Source: Holacanthus passer
Taxonomy: Eukaryota; Chordata; Actinopteri; Pomacanthidae
Length of the DNA: 64,000 bases
NCBI GenBank assembly: GCA_025331565.1
Contig: JAFREQ010000034.1
Coordinates: 3,596,001 to 3,660,000, forward strand
Reading direction: 5' to 3'
Position 1 is the stretch's first letter, and each line of letters opens with the position of its first letter. Both the position numbers and the translations under genes were made by a program. Shown piece by piece: positions 1-13,200 of this stretch. Below the pieces are notes generated by a model. That model made no database searches, had not been told where the DNA came from, and worked only from the letters and a program-made list of their open reading frames with translations.

Positions 1-1494
1 TTCATTCCTTTGGCCAGACTAACCCACTGACCCTCCCTGGCACTGAGGAGCCATGGAGAAAAATGTCACGTAGGCTTTTCATTTCTTAATAAGTCGGGTG
101 CCCCGTGTGTTTCTTGTAGCACTGGTCTTTTTTAAATTTTTTTCTAAACAAACATATGTACTGAAAGATAGGTGATGTGGAAAGATGTTGCAAATATCTC
201 AACATTTGAACCTGTGGCTCTTGGGGCCCTTGAATGTCTGAGGCTTTGGTGTGTCTGGCCACCTTCCCTGTGGGTTATCAAAACATGTTCATATCCTGTG
301 GATCAAGGCTGGACTCCTGAATTCTAACGCAACATGAAGAAGGAGAATGAGAATGGAGTGACATTGGAGTGACTGTGACATTTGTTGATTTAGATGAATC
401 AGGTTGTGCTTAGTAATCTGTAATAACACATTTCCAGTTGCACACTGTGTGTTGCCTTAGGGCTGGATTCACTGTAGGGGGCCCTGCAGCTGAAAATGAG
501 CTGTTGAGACCCCTCTTCCTCCCACTATTGATGCGTGTATCCTATTGTGTTTAAGTACCCGTTAAGTCAGCTGGGATACTCCCCTTGTGTGCGATGTGTT
601 TGTGTAACTTAACACAAATTTGCACAAAAGCATAATCTCAGCTGAAGCCATAAAAATGCATTAAAACTAAATTTTGAAACAAGGCCATACAAGACAGGAC
701 ATAATGGATAATAATGCAGGAGACAACTTAATTCCCATATCATTTCACTTCAGGGTTTCCAAGGTGGCGCTAACATAATAAAAAATTATTACATGTTCAG
801 GAAATAAAACCTAACCTTCGGGGACAAGGACAAGTACTACATCACAAATGAAAGGCCATGTATTTTATTACTGTGATTATTGTTTGAACAGTCTACTAAC
901 ATATTTGATAAGAGACAAGATGAATAAAGACCTGTGTGGCTCACCACCTTGACTGGACAATTTCCTCAAGCAAGTCCTGTAGTTTATATTGTGCTTCAGG
1001 ATTACCAAGCAAACTAGTGCTGCCATTTAAGATGACTTTTATGGTCAATTTACCTGGTAATCACTTTCCTGATTAATCATTTAGTTGGTAAAATGTGAGA
1101 AAATAGCAATAGAAAATCCCAAGTTGACATATTCAAATTGTCCAACTTGTCCAAGCAGGACTCCAAAATGCAAAAAAAGTTTAGTTTCACATCATGAGAC
1201 CAAGAAAAACAGGAACCAGTGCATTATGACCATTTTTGCTTAAGAAGTTAAACAAGATGCTGATTATCAAAACAGTCTCTTTCAACTGACAATCAATTAA
1301 TCAATTAACAACAAACTTTGGGGCCCCTGAGGTAGTTGACCCTGTCCTGCTGGTGATCAAGCCTTGGCATGTGTGCCTCTGCTTAAGCTGTACATGTCTA
1401 AGTGCTGGTCATTGCACATCTTCTGTGTGCATTGCAATACTTTGTTTTCAGCTGCATCTGACACTTTGAGGTGTGTGTTTGAAAAGGTGCTCAC
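1..1494 (-). other. sgpp1: 5' part of sgpp1 intron 1 (no exon seen)
   Basis: This stretch begins with the GT of the splice donor just below 1495 and runs off the left edge. I looked on the minus strand for the next sgpp1 coding segment, which should hold the third phosphatase motif and the remaining membrane helices. No open frame fits it, so those exons must lie outside the window. The DNA is AT-rich and holds nothing else I can name. Confidence 0.7.
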
Positions 1495-2190
1495 CTGCCA
1501 CCGTCCATATGTCAGCATGAAGAGACAGAAGGGGATGGCTGTCCCTGTCATAGCGTGAGTGGACGGCATGCTGTACTCGGAGTTGTAGAAGACCTCCACC
1601 TTCACCACGGGAGGGGAGGCCGGCCGGGACCAGCGGACCATGTCCTTGGTGGACTGTCCCACGAACAGGTTCCAGGCCCAGACAATGATGAGTCTGCGGC
1701 TGACCAGGGCGTCAATGTTCCAGAAGAGGAAGGGGAAGAAGACGATGAAGAACATCTCGTTGCCCAGCTCGGTCCCAAACGTGAACAGGTAGAATAGGAA
1801 CTTGTTGTGGATCAGGAACTCTTGACCCATATCTCCGGTCAGGGAGTTCCTCCGGAGGGGCTTCGCCCTGGCGGCGTCTGAGTCGACATAAGCGGCTGCT
1901 GATGGACCATCGGGCCTGCCGGCGGTATCACCCTGCATCCCGTTAACCTGCGGGCCGGTGGCATCCCCGGTAGCCCCATTCCCAACACCAACATCCGAGC
2001 TCTGCCCCCCCTGTTGGAGCCTCTTCCTTAGCCCGGGAAGCTCCGGCTCCGACTGTCCACTATCCGGCTTGGTCGCTTTAACCGGAAATGTCCCTTTAAC
2101 GCCGCAGAAATTTTGAAACCTGGCAACATGGCAGGGGTCCTGGAGATAATTACACATCTGTACAAAAGTCTTTACAAAGTCGTTCGCCAT
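1495..2190 (-). CDS. sgpp1: Sphingosine-1-phosphate phosphatase 1, first coding exon (partial gene)
   Basis: SGPP1 is an endoplasmic reticulum membrane enzyme that removes the phosphate from sphingosine-1-phosphate, lowering this signalling lipid and feeding sphingosine back to ceramide synthesis. The exon gives 232 codons and ends in frame at a GT donor (TGGCAG|GTGAGC). Residues 1-31 match the family N-terminus (YLQDP, VARFQ, FCGV). Residues 32-110 are a low-complexity Gly/Ser/Asp-rich linker. RRNSLTG (113-119) precedes membrane helices at about 130-158 and 164-180. The lipid phosphatase signature is visible: motif 1, K182 to R189-P190 (KDMVRWSRP), and motif 2, PSTHA (209-213) with H212. Motif 3 lies in an exon outside the window. 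The start is the first in-frame ATG and the N-terminus resembles SGPP1 rather than SGPP2. The open frame continues past 1495 only by reading into the intron. The gene is transcribed away from kcnh5. Confidence 0.93.
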
Positions 2191-2643
2191 GACTTCAAAT
2201 ATCCGCTAGTTTAAAAAACACAACACTGTTCGGTCGCTAAAATGGAGTTCATGTTCATCGAGTCAGATTAAGCAGAAGTGGTCGCGGCATTCCTCTTAAA
2301 ATAAAGAGTGAATTAGCCAACAGCACCGAGCAGTTTCACCTCACCAATACCTGGGAACCGCATTCAAAACACAGACGTTGTAAACCGGAGATGAGCCTCT
2401 GAACGACAGCATCCAAAGTCCGTTACGGTTAACCATTACTTCTCGATAAATCCCCAGACATACAGCCCCCAAATAACTGCGTCAGGCCGTTATATCCGGT
2501 TTTCACTCTTCTTCTACTTCAGCGCGAGTCCATCAATGTCCATAATGTTCAACTACTACCCCTGCTGGCCGTGTCGTGAATTACATATGTTTTTAAAAAA
2601 TCCAATATTGCATCAAAAGTTCTTATACCTATAGCTAGATGAC
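2191..2643 (-). promoter_or_regulatory. sgpp1: sgpp1 5' UTR and probable promoter region
   Basis: This is the sequence immediately upstream of the sgpp1 start codon on the minus strand. It is richer in CpG than the surrounding DNA up to about 2560, then becomes AT-rich, as expected for a CpG-type promoter. No TATA box is evident and I cannot place the transcription start. The assignment rests on position and base composition only. Confidence 0.4.
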
Positions 2644-3200
2644 CAGTGGTAGATGAAGTATTCTTATATTTTTCTTACTACACTGTAAAAACACCCGATT
2701 ACAAATAAAAGTCCTGCATTCATAATTTTACTCAAGTATAAGTACAGAATAATTATCAGCTAAATTCTAAGTATCAAAAGTAAAAGTACTCATTATGCAG
2801 AATGCTGTCTTATTAGTATTATCAAAGTCTATTCATTCATTCTTTTATATATTTATTTATGTATTTATGTGATCATGTAAGCTGCATGTAATGTTGTTGC
2901 TGGTCAAGCTGGAGCTAACTTAACTACTTTATATGCTGCCTGGTAGTATAATCTGGAACAATGCATTATATTTTATGTTTTTTGTTTTGTTTTATGTTTT
3001 GTATCTATCATGTTAATCCACAAAGTGACTAGTAGCTATAGCTGTAACATAAATGTAGTGGAATAAAATATTTATCTCTGAAATGTAGTGGAGTAGTTAA
3101 GTATAAAGTTGCAAAAAAATAGAAATAATCAAGTTAAGTACCAATATCTAGAAATTTTGTTGTTCAGGATTCTAGTAAATGTTCTTAGTTACTTTTGATT
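2644..3200 (+). repeat. Interspersed repeat, MITE-like, copy 1
   Basis: The stretch begins CAGTGGTAGATGAAG and is full of AAGTA/TACTT words such as AAAAGTACTCATTATGCAG, with internal AAATGTAGTGGAGTAG. I recognise this pattern as a very common non-autonomous element of percomorph fish. Its superfamily is probably hAT, but that is from memory and not proven here. A similar element lies in the opposite orientation at 3600-4129. It has no coding capacity. Confidence 0.65.
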
Positions 3201-3599
3201 TTACTTGAAATTTCCTTCATTCTCCCTGTATGCCTCCATAGATTGAACATTTTCCCTTTACATTATATCTTTTTTCAACATAACTGGTCACATGGGACAT
3301 TATTATTAGTTGTTATACATCATAGATACAAATAAATCTTCGTTACCAACATCAAAAACAAAAATTTAAGATCATACAAAAATATAAGAGTAAATTCAGG
3401 CCAGTTCATGTAAACAGGTCAGAGATAATAATATCAGAAAACACCGGAAAAGTAGTGGAGTTTTCTTCAAAATAAAAGTACCATTTTTTTTAACATGTAA
3501 CTGTAAAGACTGGTGTGATTGTTGTGTAATATTTGTACAAGACATATCTTAATGCTGGTTTTCATTGAGGATATGAGACACATTAAATAGTTTGATTAG

Positions 3600-4129
3600 C
3601 AGTGGAGGAAAGTACATTTACTCAAGTACTAGACTTAAGTACAAATTGAAGGTACTTGTTCTTTACTTGACTATTTCCAATTTATGCAACTTTATACTTC
3701 TACACCACCACATCTCAGAGGCAAATATTGTATGTTTTACTCCACTACATTTGCCTGACAACTTTATTCACCTCTTCATTTTAGATGACAAGTTTTCATA
3801 CTCATCCATTTGGTGATTCTAAATCTGAATTTTTCTGATAAACTGAAGGATGAAGCATTCCTTTATGGGTTTGAAAAACTTGTCCTTCTTAAACTAAATT
3901 AATGAAAAACCCTCTCAGAATCGCTGGAAAATGCATCATCACAAAACTGAAATCAGGGCTGTTTTTCTCATGAAAAGTTGACTTGACTTTTATACTTACT
4001 ACATAGATACTTTTACTTATGTAAGGTTTTGAATGCAAGACTTTTATTTGTAGTGGAGTGTTGTTTGTTGTTTGTGTGGTATTGATGTTTTTAATTCAGA
4101 CAAGGATCTAAACACTTCTTCCACCTCTG
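3600..4129 (-). repeat. Interspersed repeat, MITE-like, copy 2 (inverted)
   Basis: This is the same family as the copy at 2644-3200 but in reverse orientation. It begins CAGTGGAGGAAAGTAC, runs through CTTTATACTTCTAC and ends CTTCCACCTCTG, so both ends carry the imperfect inverted termini (CAGTGGAGG and, reversed, CAGAGGTGG). It ends less than 200 bases before the kcnh5 start codon, so it sits in or beside the kcnh5 promoter region. Confidence 0.65.
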
Positions 4130-4296
4130 TCAATTTGCACTTAATGAGACTTTTATTTTTAAAAACCTGATCCCGGAAGTTCCTCCTATATCTCTGGTAC
4201 CTTGACGCTTGTGGTCCTGGCTCGCATCCTGCAGACAGCTGAGTTCACATCAGCAGGATCACGGGCAGCTCCGGGTCTCTGTCCTGAACCCTCATA

Positions 4297-7200
4297 ATGC
4301 ATGGGGGCAAGAGAGGACTGGTGGCCCCGCAGAACACCTTCCTGGAAAATATAGTCCGGCGCTCCAGCGGTGAGTTTTATTCTGAAGGGGAAACAAGAAT
4401 GAATGTATGCTGGTTTTGCATGTCAGGGCTGCATGACATGTTCAAGTAAACCTATAATCTTGTTTACATTTTCTTGCAATTTCCACTTTTTTACAACTAC
4501 CTAACAATGCAATATGTGTTTACTCATTAATTATTCAATAAGTCTTGTATCTAAATTAATAACAATAAATAAGATAAAATCAGCAAACTATAATAGTCAA
4601 TTCTTGTGATATCCCTAAAGACATGATTATAAGAAACTTATACTTAGCAGAGATGTTGGTCACAGTTAGACAGTTTTTTTTTTTTAAATTTCAACACTCA
4701 TATGAACATAGACAGTGAGACAGTAAATATGAGAACAATCTTGCAAAGATTGGGTTTGCAGTCATTTCTGAAAGAGAATTACATTTTTTTAAGGGGATGT
4801 ATAATGTGATTTGCGTTTACGGTGGCTCATTTGCTCTTATCTCTGGTATATTATCTCTTGTAGTGCACAGTCCCATTGTATATTGTATTGTTTTGCAGTT
4901 GCATTTGTTAGTATTTGTTGTTTATGTTTCAGAAAGGTGATACTGTCATTAAAAATTCATTTTGGATTGAGCAGCTTCGCCATGAGAGGAAAGCTAATTG
5001 TGTGAGATTGAAGTTTTTCACTTCAAGTACAGATGAAAGTGCACGACATCAGACAAACTGTGGTATAAAGAGAGATATTGCATCATGAATTAAATTCCTT
5101 AAAAATGTTACTGCTCACCTCTGTAGTATATTTTAGGCAAATTCAGTCTGTGACAATAATGTGAAATTCAGATTATTCAGACGATGATACCCTGCAGAGT
5201 GGATGTATTTATTATGACATAAACTCATCTGACACTTGATAAATTCAAGTTTAACATGCAGATGCTTTAAGTTTGATCGCTTCAGTGGTGACTGATCAAC
5301 GTCCTCAGTCTTTCCTCTCGAGACTGCAGCACCGTCCAAACTCTTGTAAAGCTGAAGAACTTTGCAGCTCCTCATTAATATTTCATTAACATTATGAGTG
5401 GAACATAAACATTTCATCAACAACTATTTCTGCCCAGTGACTCGTCTGATTGCCACTGTTTACTGCTGCTCTTTAAGTCATGATGCAGCAGGATTTATAG
5501 AGACTGTAAATTAAAAAAAACAGCAAAATATCAGATTCAACTAACTATTTTCTTATTGTAATTGACAACACAGAAAAAATCAGTCCAGTTTCAATTGGGT
5601 TGCAGTTGCACATCTGCAGTTGCAATGATTGTAAGAACGCTGCTGCTTTCACTGACAAAATGCCTGAAGGTTGATCAACAGGTTCAGTGGTCTGCAGGTG
5701 TGTTGTTAGTAGTGACTAGTTTTGTTTCAGACTTCTATACTTTTTATGTTTTTGTTGCAGAAACCAGTTTCCTGTTGGGAAATGCCCAGATCGTTGAGTG
5801 GCCAGTCGTTTACAGCAATGATGGATTCTGCAAGCTGTCTGGATACCACCGAGCTGAAGTCATGCACAGGAGCAGCACGTGCAAGTAAGATGGTTTTTGT
5901 AGTATAATGGCCTGAATGTGAAGATATAGTAGATGGCTTATAATTTTATATCATATTTTTAAACATATAAGAAATATATCTTGGAAAGGTCAACTAATTC
6001 AAACATATGGATGTGTTAAAATCTGACAACAAGAAAATAAAAGTTATAAAATACAACTTGATCTTGTTGTCTCCTGCTGATTTGCTGCACCTACAATATA
6101 GATTTTAAAAAAATTTAGACAAATTTAATTTTTTTGTATTTTTTTTTCTCTCTGATTTTGCAGTTTCATGTATGGTGACCTGACTGATAAGAAAACCATA
6201 GAGAAAATTCAAAAGACTTTTGATAACTATGAGTCCCATTTCTATGAGGTGCTGCTCTACACAAAGAATAGTGAGTATCACTCTTGAGTCCAGTGTTGTT
6301 ACTTGAATAAATGCACGATTTTACAATAACATTTACTCTCATTTGTTTCTGTACCATTTTTTATTTGTGCTCTCTCATGCGCAACTCTCATTTTAATTGT
6401 CTCCTACAGGAACGCCAATATGGCTTTACATGCAGGTGGCCCCCATCAGAAATGAAAATGACAAAGTGGTGCTTTTCCTCTGCACCTTCAGAGACATCAC
6501 ACTTTTCAAACAGCCGATTGAAGATGAAGCAACTAGAGGTGAGACAGTGAATCGAGACCAGATGATTTCAGCCTGACTGCATTGAGTATTTCACACATTT
6601 ACATCGAGTGAATGTTATCAAAGCTCACCCTCATGCAGGGTGCAGTGAAGTCTCGAGCACACATGAGCGGCTGTGACAGACGTTTGTTTCCTGGTATGTA
6701 ACATACAATGGTCCAGGTGTTGTGTGTGTGGGTCAGTGAACACTGGTCTCTGTGGGTCTAAGCAGTGCCATGTCCCAGGGGATCAAGTGTGCCACAAAGA
6801 CTTTCATATACAGCAAGCAGAAACAAAGGACACTCAGGCCACATGGAGATTTTAAATGTATGAAAACACTGATTATTCACAGAGGCAACAAAAGGATATC
6901 AGTTACTTTAATGCAACATTTGCCTGATGATAAGATTTGACCTGTTTCATAGTGAAAATTTGAATATCATAATCCTACTCAGCATACTGTCATTATCTTT
7001 GGGCTACACAAATGCATTTTATAGCATTTGTAGACTAATTTATCCAGAATGCCAGAATGATGCATTCAAACGTGGGACGTATTGGATGAAAAGTTGCTGT
7101 GCAAAGGCATAAAATTGTCTGTCATTTTGTCTCTAAGCGGGATGGACAAAGTTTGCCAGACTGACCAGAGCACTGACGAACAATCGCAACCTGGTGCAGC

Positions 7201-10200
7201 AGTTAGCACCGCTGAGCAAGACTGAGGTCAGCCACAAGCCCTCCAGACTGGCTGAGGTGAGCAGCGTCTAAAAAGGTTTAAAAGAAGCTATATATCTACT
7301 TAAAATACCTCAAGTGAAATCAAGAAAGACAGAGATCTAGAGTCCTTAAAAGAGACTTCTGCTCCTTGATGCACGTTACATGTGATTCTGTACTCACATG
7401 GTTGTAAATGTTCCCCCTCAATGAAAGGCTCTGCAGCTGGGATCAGACATCCTCCCTCAGTACAAACAGGAGGCCCCTAAGACCCCTCCACACATCATCC
7501 TCCACTACTGCACCTTCAAGACCACCTGGGACTGGGTCATCCTCATCCTCACCTTCTACACCGCCATCATGGTGCCCTACAACGTCTCCTTCAAGACCAA
7601 GCAAAACAACTTGGCTTGGCTGGTGCTGGACAGCGTCGTAGACGTCATCTTCCTGATCGACATCGTGCTCAACTTTCACACCACCTTCGTGGGTCCTGCT
7701 GGAGAAGTCATTTCAGATGCCAAGCTGATACGAATGAACTACCTGAAGACGTGGTTCGTCATTGACCTGCTGTCCTGTCTGCCCTACGATATCATCAATG
7801 CCTTTGAGAATGTGGATGAGGTGAGTGAATTTCAAACCTGTTCCCTAAATGGAGGATTATTTTTTTGACAGTTCCTCTCATTTGGGATTTATTTATTGCT
7901 GAAACAGTTTAGGTATTGGTACTTCTGCATATTACGTACTACTGCATATGACTATCAAAACATTCCTGATTGCCTGTTTCTATTCAGGATGTCATCACAT
8001 CTGCTTCTTCAGCAAGTCGTCTCCGTGAGGCTTCACATTTCCACAGGAATACCACACGGACAGAAGACTCTGTGCTCCCAGTAAGGAAATCTATGTTTTC
8101 TTAAAGCTGTTACAATCAATTAAAAATGGATCAAATGACAACATGTAATATTAAAGGAGTCGCTTTTAATGATGGACACACAAAGAACAATCACCCGACT
8201 CTGTGGTTCCTCACAACTTTATGCAGTGATTTAGCATCTTTCAGCTCATTGTTTTGGTTTTTATGACACACAACTTTACTGCTTCGGTTCATTCTCACTG
8301 ATCTCATCATTATCATTTCAGCAGCCTTTTTTTAGGGGGAGGGCATTTTTGTAGTTTAAATGATTAAAATCAAAACATTTGCTTTTTAATTTTCAGCCAA
8401 TCATTTCACCTCAACAATGCTGTAAGTCTGACTCACCTCTTCCACCTGTCTCTCACTGCAGGGTCTCAGCAGCCTGTTCAGCTCCCTGAAAGTGATCCGC
8501 CTGCTCCGGCTGGGCCGAGTGGCCCGGAAGCTGGACCACTACCTGGAGTATGGAGCAGCCGTCCTGGTTCTGCTAGTGTGCGTCTTCGGTCTGGTGGCCC
8601 ACTGGCTGGCCTGCATCTGGTACAGCATCGGGGACTACGAGGTCATCGATGAGACCACCAACACCATTAAGACAGACAGCTGGCTCTACCAGCTGGCCCT
8701 GAGTATTGGGACTCCTTACCGCTACAACGCCAGCGGTACAGGACAGTGGGAAGGGGGTCCCAACAAGGACACACTGTACATTTCTTCTCTGTATTTCACC
8801 ATGACGAGTCTCACCACCATCGGATTTGGCAACATCGCTCCGGCCACAGATGGAGAGAAGATTTTCTCTGTGGCAATGATGATGGTGGGATGTAAGTACT
8901 CAAGCTCCAATTTATACCAAAGTCTGATATTAAATAACAAATAGTATTATTCTGTTACTACTGTTCTTGGTATGAGTGGTGGTTATTAGAGCAGTAAATG
9001 GATGTGACATTATGAAGTCACACAGTCATCTAATCCAGATACACACAAGCAAACAGTCTCCAATCAACACCAATCTCTCCTCTGTTCTTTCAAGCCTCTG
9101 ACAAATGGCACAAAGCCTAAATTTATCAATTCGCCAGTGGTCAGTTTGTCAAGTGAAATCCAAGTGGAGCTTTTCAAAAACAGCTTAAATCAAAGTGACC
9201 ACTGTTTTTCTTCTTCAATGGACATACAGTCCAACCTTGACACTCCAGATAAATCTAAGAAGAGGACAAAGGAACAGCAGCTCCACTGGTGTCGCACAGT
9301 CTGAGGGCAGTATCTCTCTCTCTCTTTGCTTGAAAAATTTTTAATTATAAAGTAACTAAAACTTTCAGATACATTTAGTGGAGCAAAAAGTCATTTCCCT
9401 CTAAAATGTTGTAGAAGTAGAAAGTAGCACAAAAAGAAAAGAACTGTACTCGTGTAAATGTACTTAGTTGTGTTCCACCACTGCTGACAAATACCACTTC
9501 CCATTGATATACACAGTTTGGACATTGTTTTTTTTTATGTGCTATTGGCATTAAGTTAATGCTCAAACCAGTAATGTAACGTGCCAAATATCAACCAACA
9601 TAAATAGGATTAAACTATTGTATGGTTTTATCATTCAAACTGATAAAACTAGGTCATACAGGGATAATATTTATCTATGGTTGTCCAGCTAGTTAGTAGC
9701 TTAGTGTAACAATGACGGTTGCCTGTAAAGACTGGTTATCCGCCTCTTGTTATAGCGACATAAGATCCCAGTTTACGTCAGCAGCTGCAGGTGGGATGGT
9801 CATTTATAATTGCATATGCTTGTGGAACAGCAGCCATACAGCAATAGCCACTTGTCGATCTCCCCATCACTGTACAGCAAATTATATATAATCCTTTGAT
9901 GCTATTTGCGTTTCATTCATGCATTCATAATATGCCAGTGCAGCCTTGCAGGAGCCTGAAACAATCTGGATGCATTTACTTGCATGCTAGTCACGCTAAT
10001 GTGCTCCACAGCCTGGCTGGCTACCTGACAGCTGCCAGTAAAGAAACATATGGTGTAGATGTTGTGCAGGTTCAGGAGAATCTGCACAGATGCAAAGTAA
10101 AATTCAAGCTCAGTATATGTTGAACACATGGTCAGATGAGTGTTTGGTGGAGCAGAGATCAACACTGGTGTGTGTTAAGATCAGATTTACTTTATAGCCA

Positions 10201-13200
10201 GGATGATCACATTGTGAAATTACATTAACAGTATCAGTAAGGAAGGATCAGCTTTGGATCATAAAGTATTCAAGGACTTCATCACTCAGCGTTTCAACTC
10301 GGATGTAAATTTAAATTTGCTTTATATATTCATCAGGGGCAATGCATATATAGTGACATCATTATGATACAAATGTTCCAGATTTTTGGTAACTCACGGG
10401 CTCTCTTGCCTCATGTATTTCACACTTAGCTGCAGCCTCTGTGTTTGAACCACAGGGGAGTGTTTAGGTCTCTGCTCGGTCGATAATAAAAAGTGACGTG
10501 TTCAGCGCCCATCGCAGCATGCTCTATGAAGGTTGAAGGTTGGTCATCACTACCCTCCATCACAAAAGCATTGTCTTTGTGCTGAATAATGAAGTTATTC
10601 AGGCCCCATAATGTGTTCAAATTGTTTCCCATTTTTCTATATTGCTCTGTGCACAATACTAGACACATAACTATTTTCATGCAGTAAACTAATGTAAATT
10701 GACAATACAGTTTTTTTTTTTTACATTATGTCTTTTTATGATTTTTGATTTCAGAACCAGCTGAGTTGCAGCTTCAGATGACAAGAGAAATGTACATTAG
10801 ATCAAGATCAAGCTCAATATATAGAGTCTTGTGTAACATGGACTCACAAGTGATGCAGTGTTACAGACATTAACATGTTGTATAATACAACTGACTCCAA
10901 ACTGACTTACAAGTCTTTCTTAATTGCATTTCTAACTTTACATTAAAACTTTCATTACTTTACATTAAACCTTTAATTTGGGGATTGATGAACATTAAAT
11001 CCATCCAATCTCACTCAAGTCAACTGTTTCATTCACAAAAATGAGTCTGATGTAAAAGTCAAACCAACCTCATTTGAATGACTTTGAACCTGTTCATAAA
11101 AATAGAAGTCTATTTTTAAGCACATGTCTGTATAGTTCTCATCACCTACAGTTACTGTAATAGCTTCACCCTTAGTGTCAGTGCTTCCACCGTCAGCCTT
11201 TTCTTACAGTTCCTCCGTCACGGCTCTCCTTCGTGCTCTGACCTTTGGCCCACTCCCTTAAAACAGCATGTAAAGTGATGCAATAAAAACAGTGAGGGAA
11301 ACCCAAACTGACAGCCACACTTCAAGGTTTGTACTTCCAAAAGTAAACACCCAGTACTCTGGTGGTGTTTCAATCACGAAGAACGCTCGGTCACACTGAA
11401 GTGTCGGCTTCGATTACGGCCCACAAATCTCCTGCTACAGATACAGTAATTATGCGAGAGGAAGAGGAGAAAGGGAGAGTTTGCCTGCAGGCTCGGGTGT
11501 AGTAAAAGGACAATGAGCCATCACGTTAGATATGTATCCTAACCTCTGTGATCCCGCTGTGACGACCGGGGACGACTCTTTCCTCTTGAGTGGGTAAAAC
11601 CTCACGATAAGAGATACTGGCTGACTCTTTGAGGTCACTGTAGCGCTGCAGCTCAGCGCTCTCACTGAGAAAATGTGCATAATGAATTAGTTTATAAAGA
11701 CTCAATCCACCACTCATTATGTGTGTGTGTTAAATGTAATGCTGGGATTGTAGAATACACATACGGCAAAGTAAATTATTTAACACAATCCAATTATTTG
11801 CACTAAAATTTGCAGCAGCTTTGCTCATGTGAGGGTCATTGGTGAAACATCTTTATTTACTTAATGCTAATATTTATCCAGCCTTAAGTCTCATAGTCTC
11901 CAACATTGACCTTTATACATAGTTCCAATGTTTCCTTCTCACTATAAAACTAATTCTCTTAACTCTTTACCATTTTTACCTACCTTAAATTGTTTTACCT
12001 AGTAATGATAATCCAATTAAGGTATGTATAATGAGATTTCAAGGGAGAAATAAAAAGATAATGCATTGTAATATATTAGGGTATTTGTGACCGATTAGAT
12101 GCATAATTTGAGGGGGATTTCAAGGAATAAAATCTTCTTCAAATTATTCCAAAAATTATGAAAACAACCTTCATTCATACCTTAAAAGGACGTTCATTTT
12201 TCAATTAAGGAGACAATGAAAATCCCCCTTAATAAAAAAACCCCTTAATAACTTAAACCATGCATATAAAACTGGTTGTTTAAATCCATTCATTGTTTCC
12301 ATGTTTGAGTTTTCCTCCTAATAGAAACACGTAGGCTTGAAATACAAATTAATGGGAGCATATAATGTTGCCAATAACCCACAAAAACCCCAAATCTAAG
12401 GTGAAATACCTGAAAACCGTTTGAAATACAAATCCTTTGATATACTTTTTTGACCTGAACACATTTCAGGCTTCATGTGTACTAAATTCTAATGATCTCG
12501 AATGATTTACTTGAAAAAAATCATATTCCCATGCTGTTAAATAAAATCAGTGCGTTTGACTCTTGCTCTTCACTTTGTTTTAGCGCTGCTGTATGCAACC
12601 ATCTTTGGAAATGTCACCACCATCTTCCAGCAGATGTACACCAACACAAACCGCTACCACGAGATGCTCAACAACGTGCGTGACTTCCTCAAACTTTACC
12701 AGGTTCCCAAAGGTCTGAGCGAGAGGGTCATGGACTTCATCGTGTCCACCTGGGCCATGTCGAAGGGCATCGACACAGATAAGGTATTATTATGGATCCA
12801 ACAGCTGTTCCCACAACAGCACTTCGTTTTAAACAGTATCATAAAAAAAAACATATGGGCGGTGTTTATGGCAATGTGAACATTAATAAGCATCAAAGGT
12901 CACTCGCACTCGTTGACACTCGGAAACTCACTGAAACTTTGCTGCATCGTTTGCACCTTTAGGCTCCTGCAGCTCTAGAAAGTGAAATTAAATTCGCTGG
13001 TGGCAACAAAACATCTTTCTGACTTATGCATTGTTTGCAAAGAAATATGCCATATGACATCTCACTGAAACCAATGAAATACTGTCGCTGGTTTAGATGC
13101 ATTGCAGCTTTTCTTTCTTTCAAGGTTATGTTATTGCAATGTGTTAATTCAGTTGCAATCAAACTGTTAGAAAAGCTATATTAAAACATAAATCTGACTA

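Noticed and set aside
11095..11118. Small palindrome AAAAATAGA/TCTATTTTT
   Set aside because: A 9-bp A/T-rich arm pair with a 2-base loop is common by chance in this kind of DNA.
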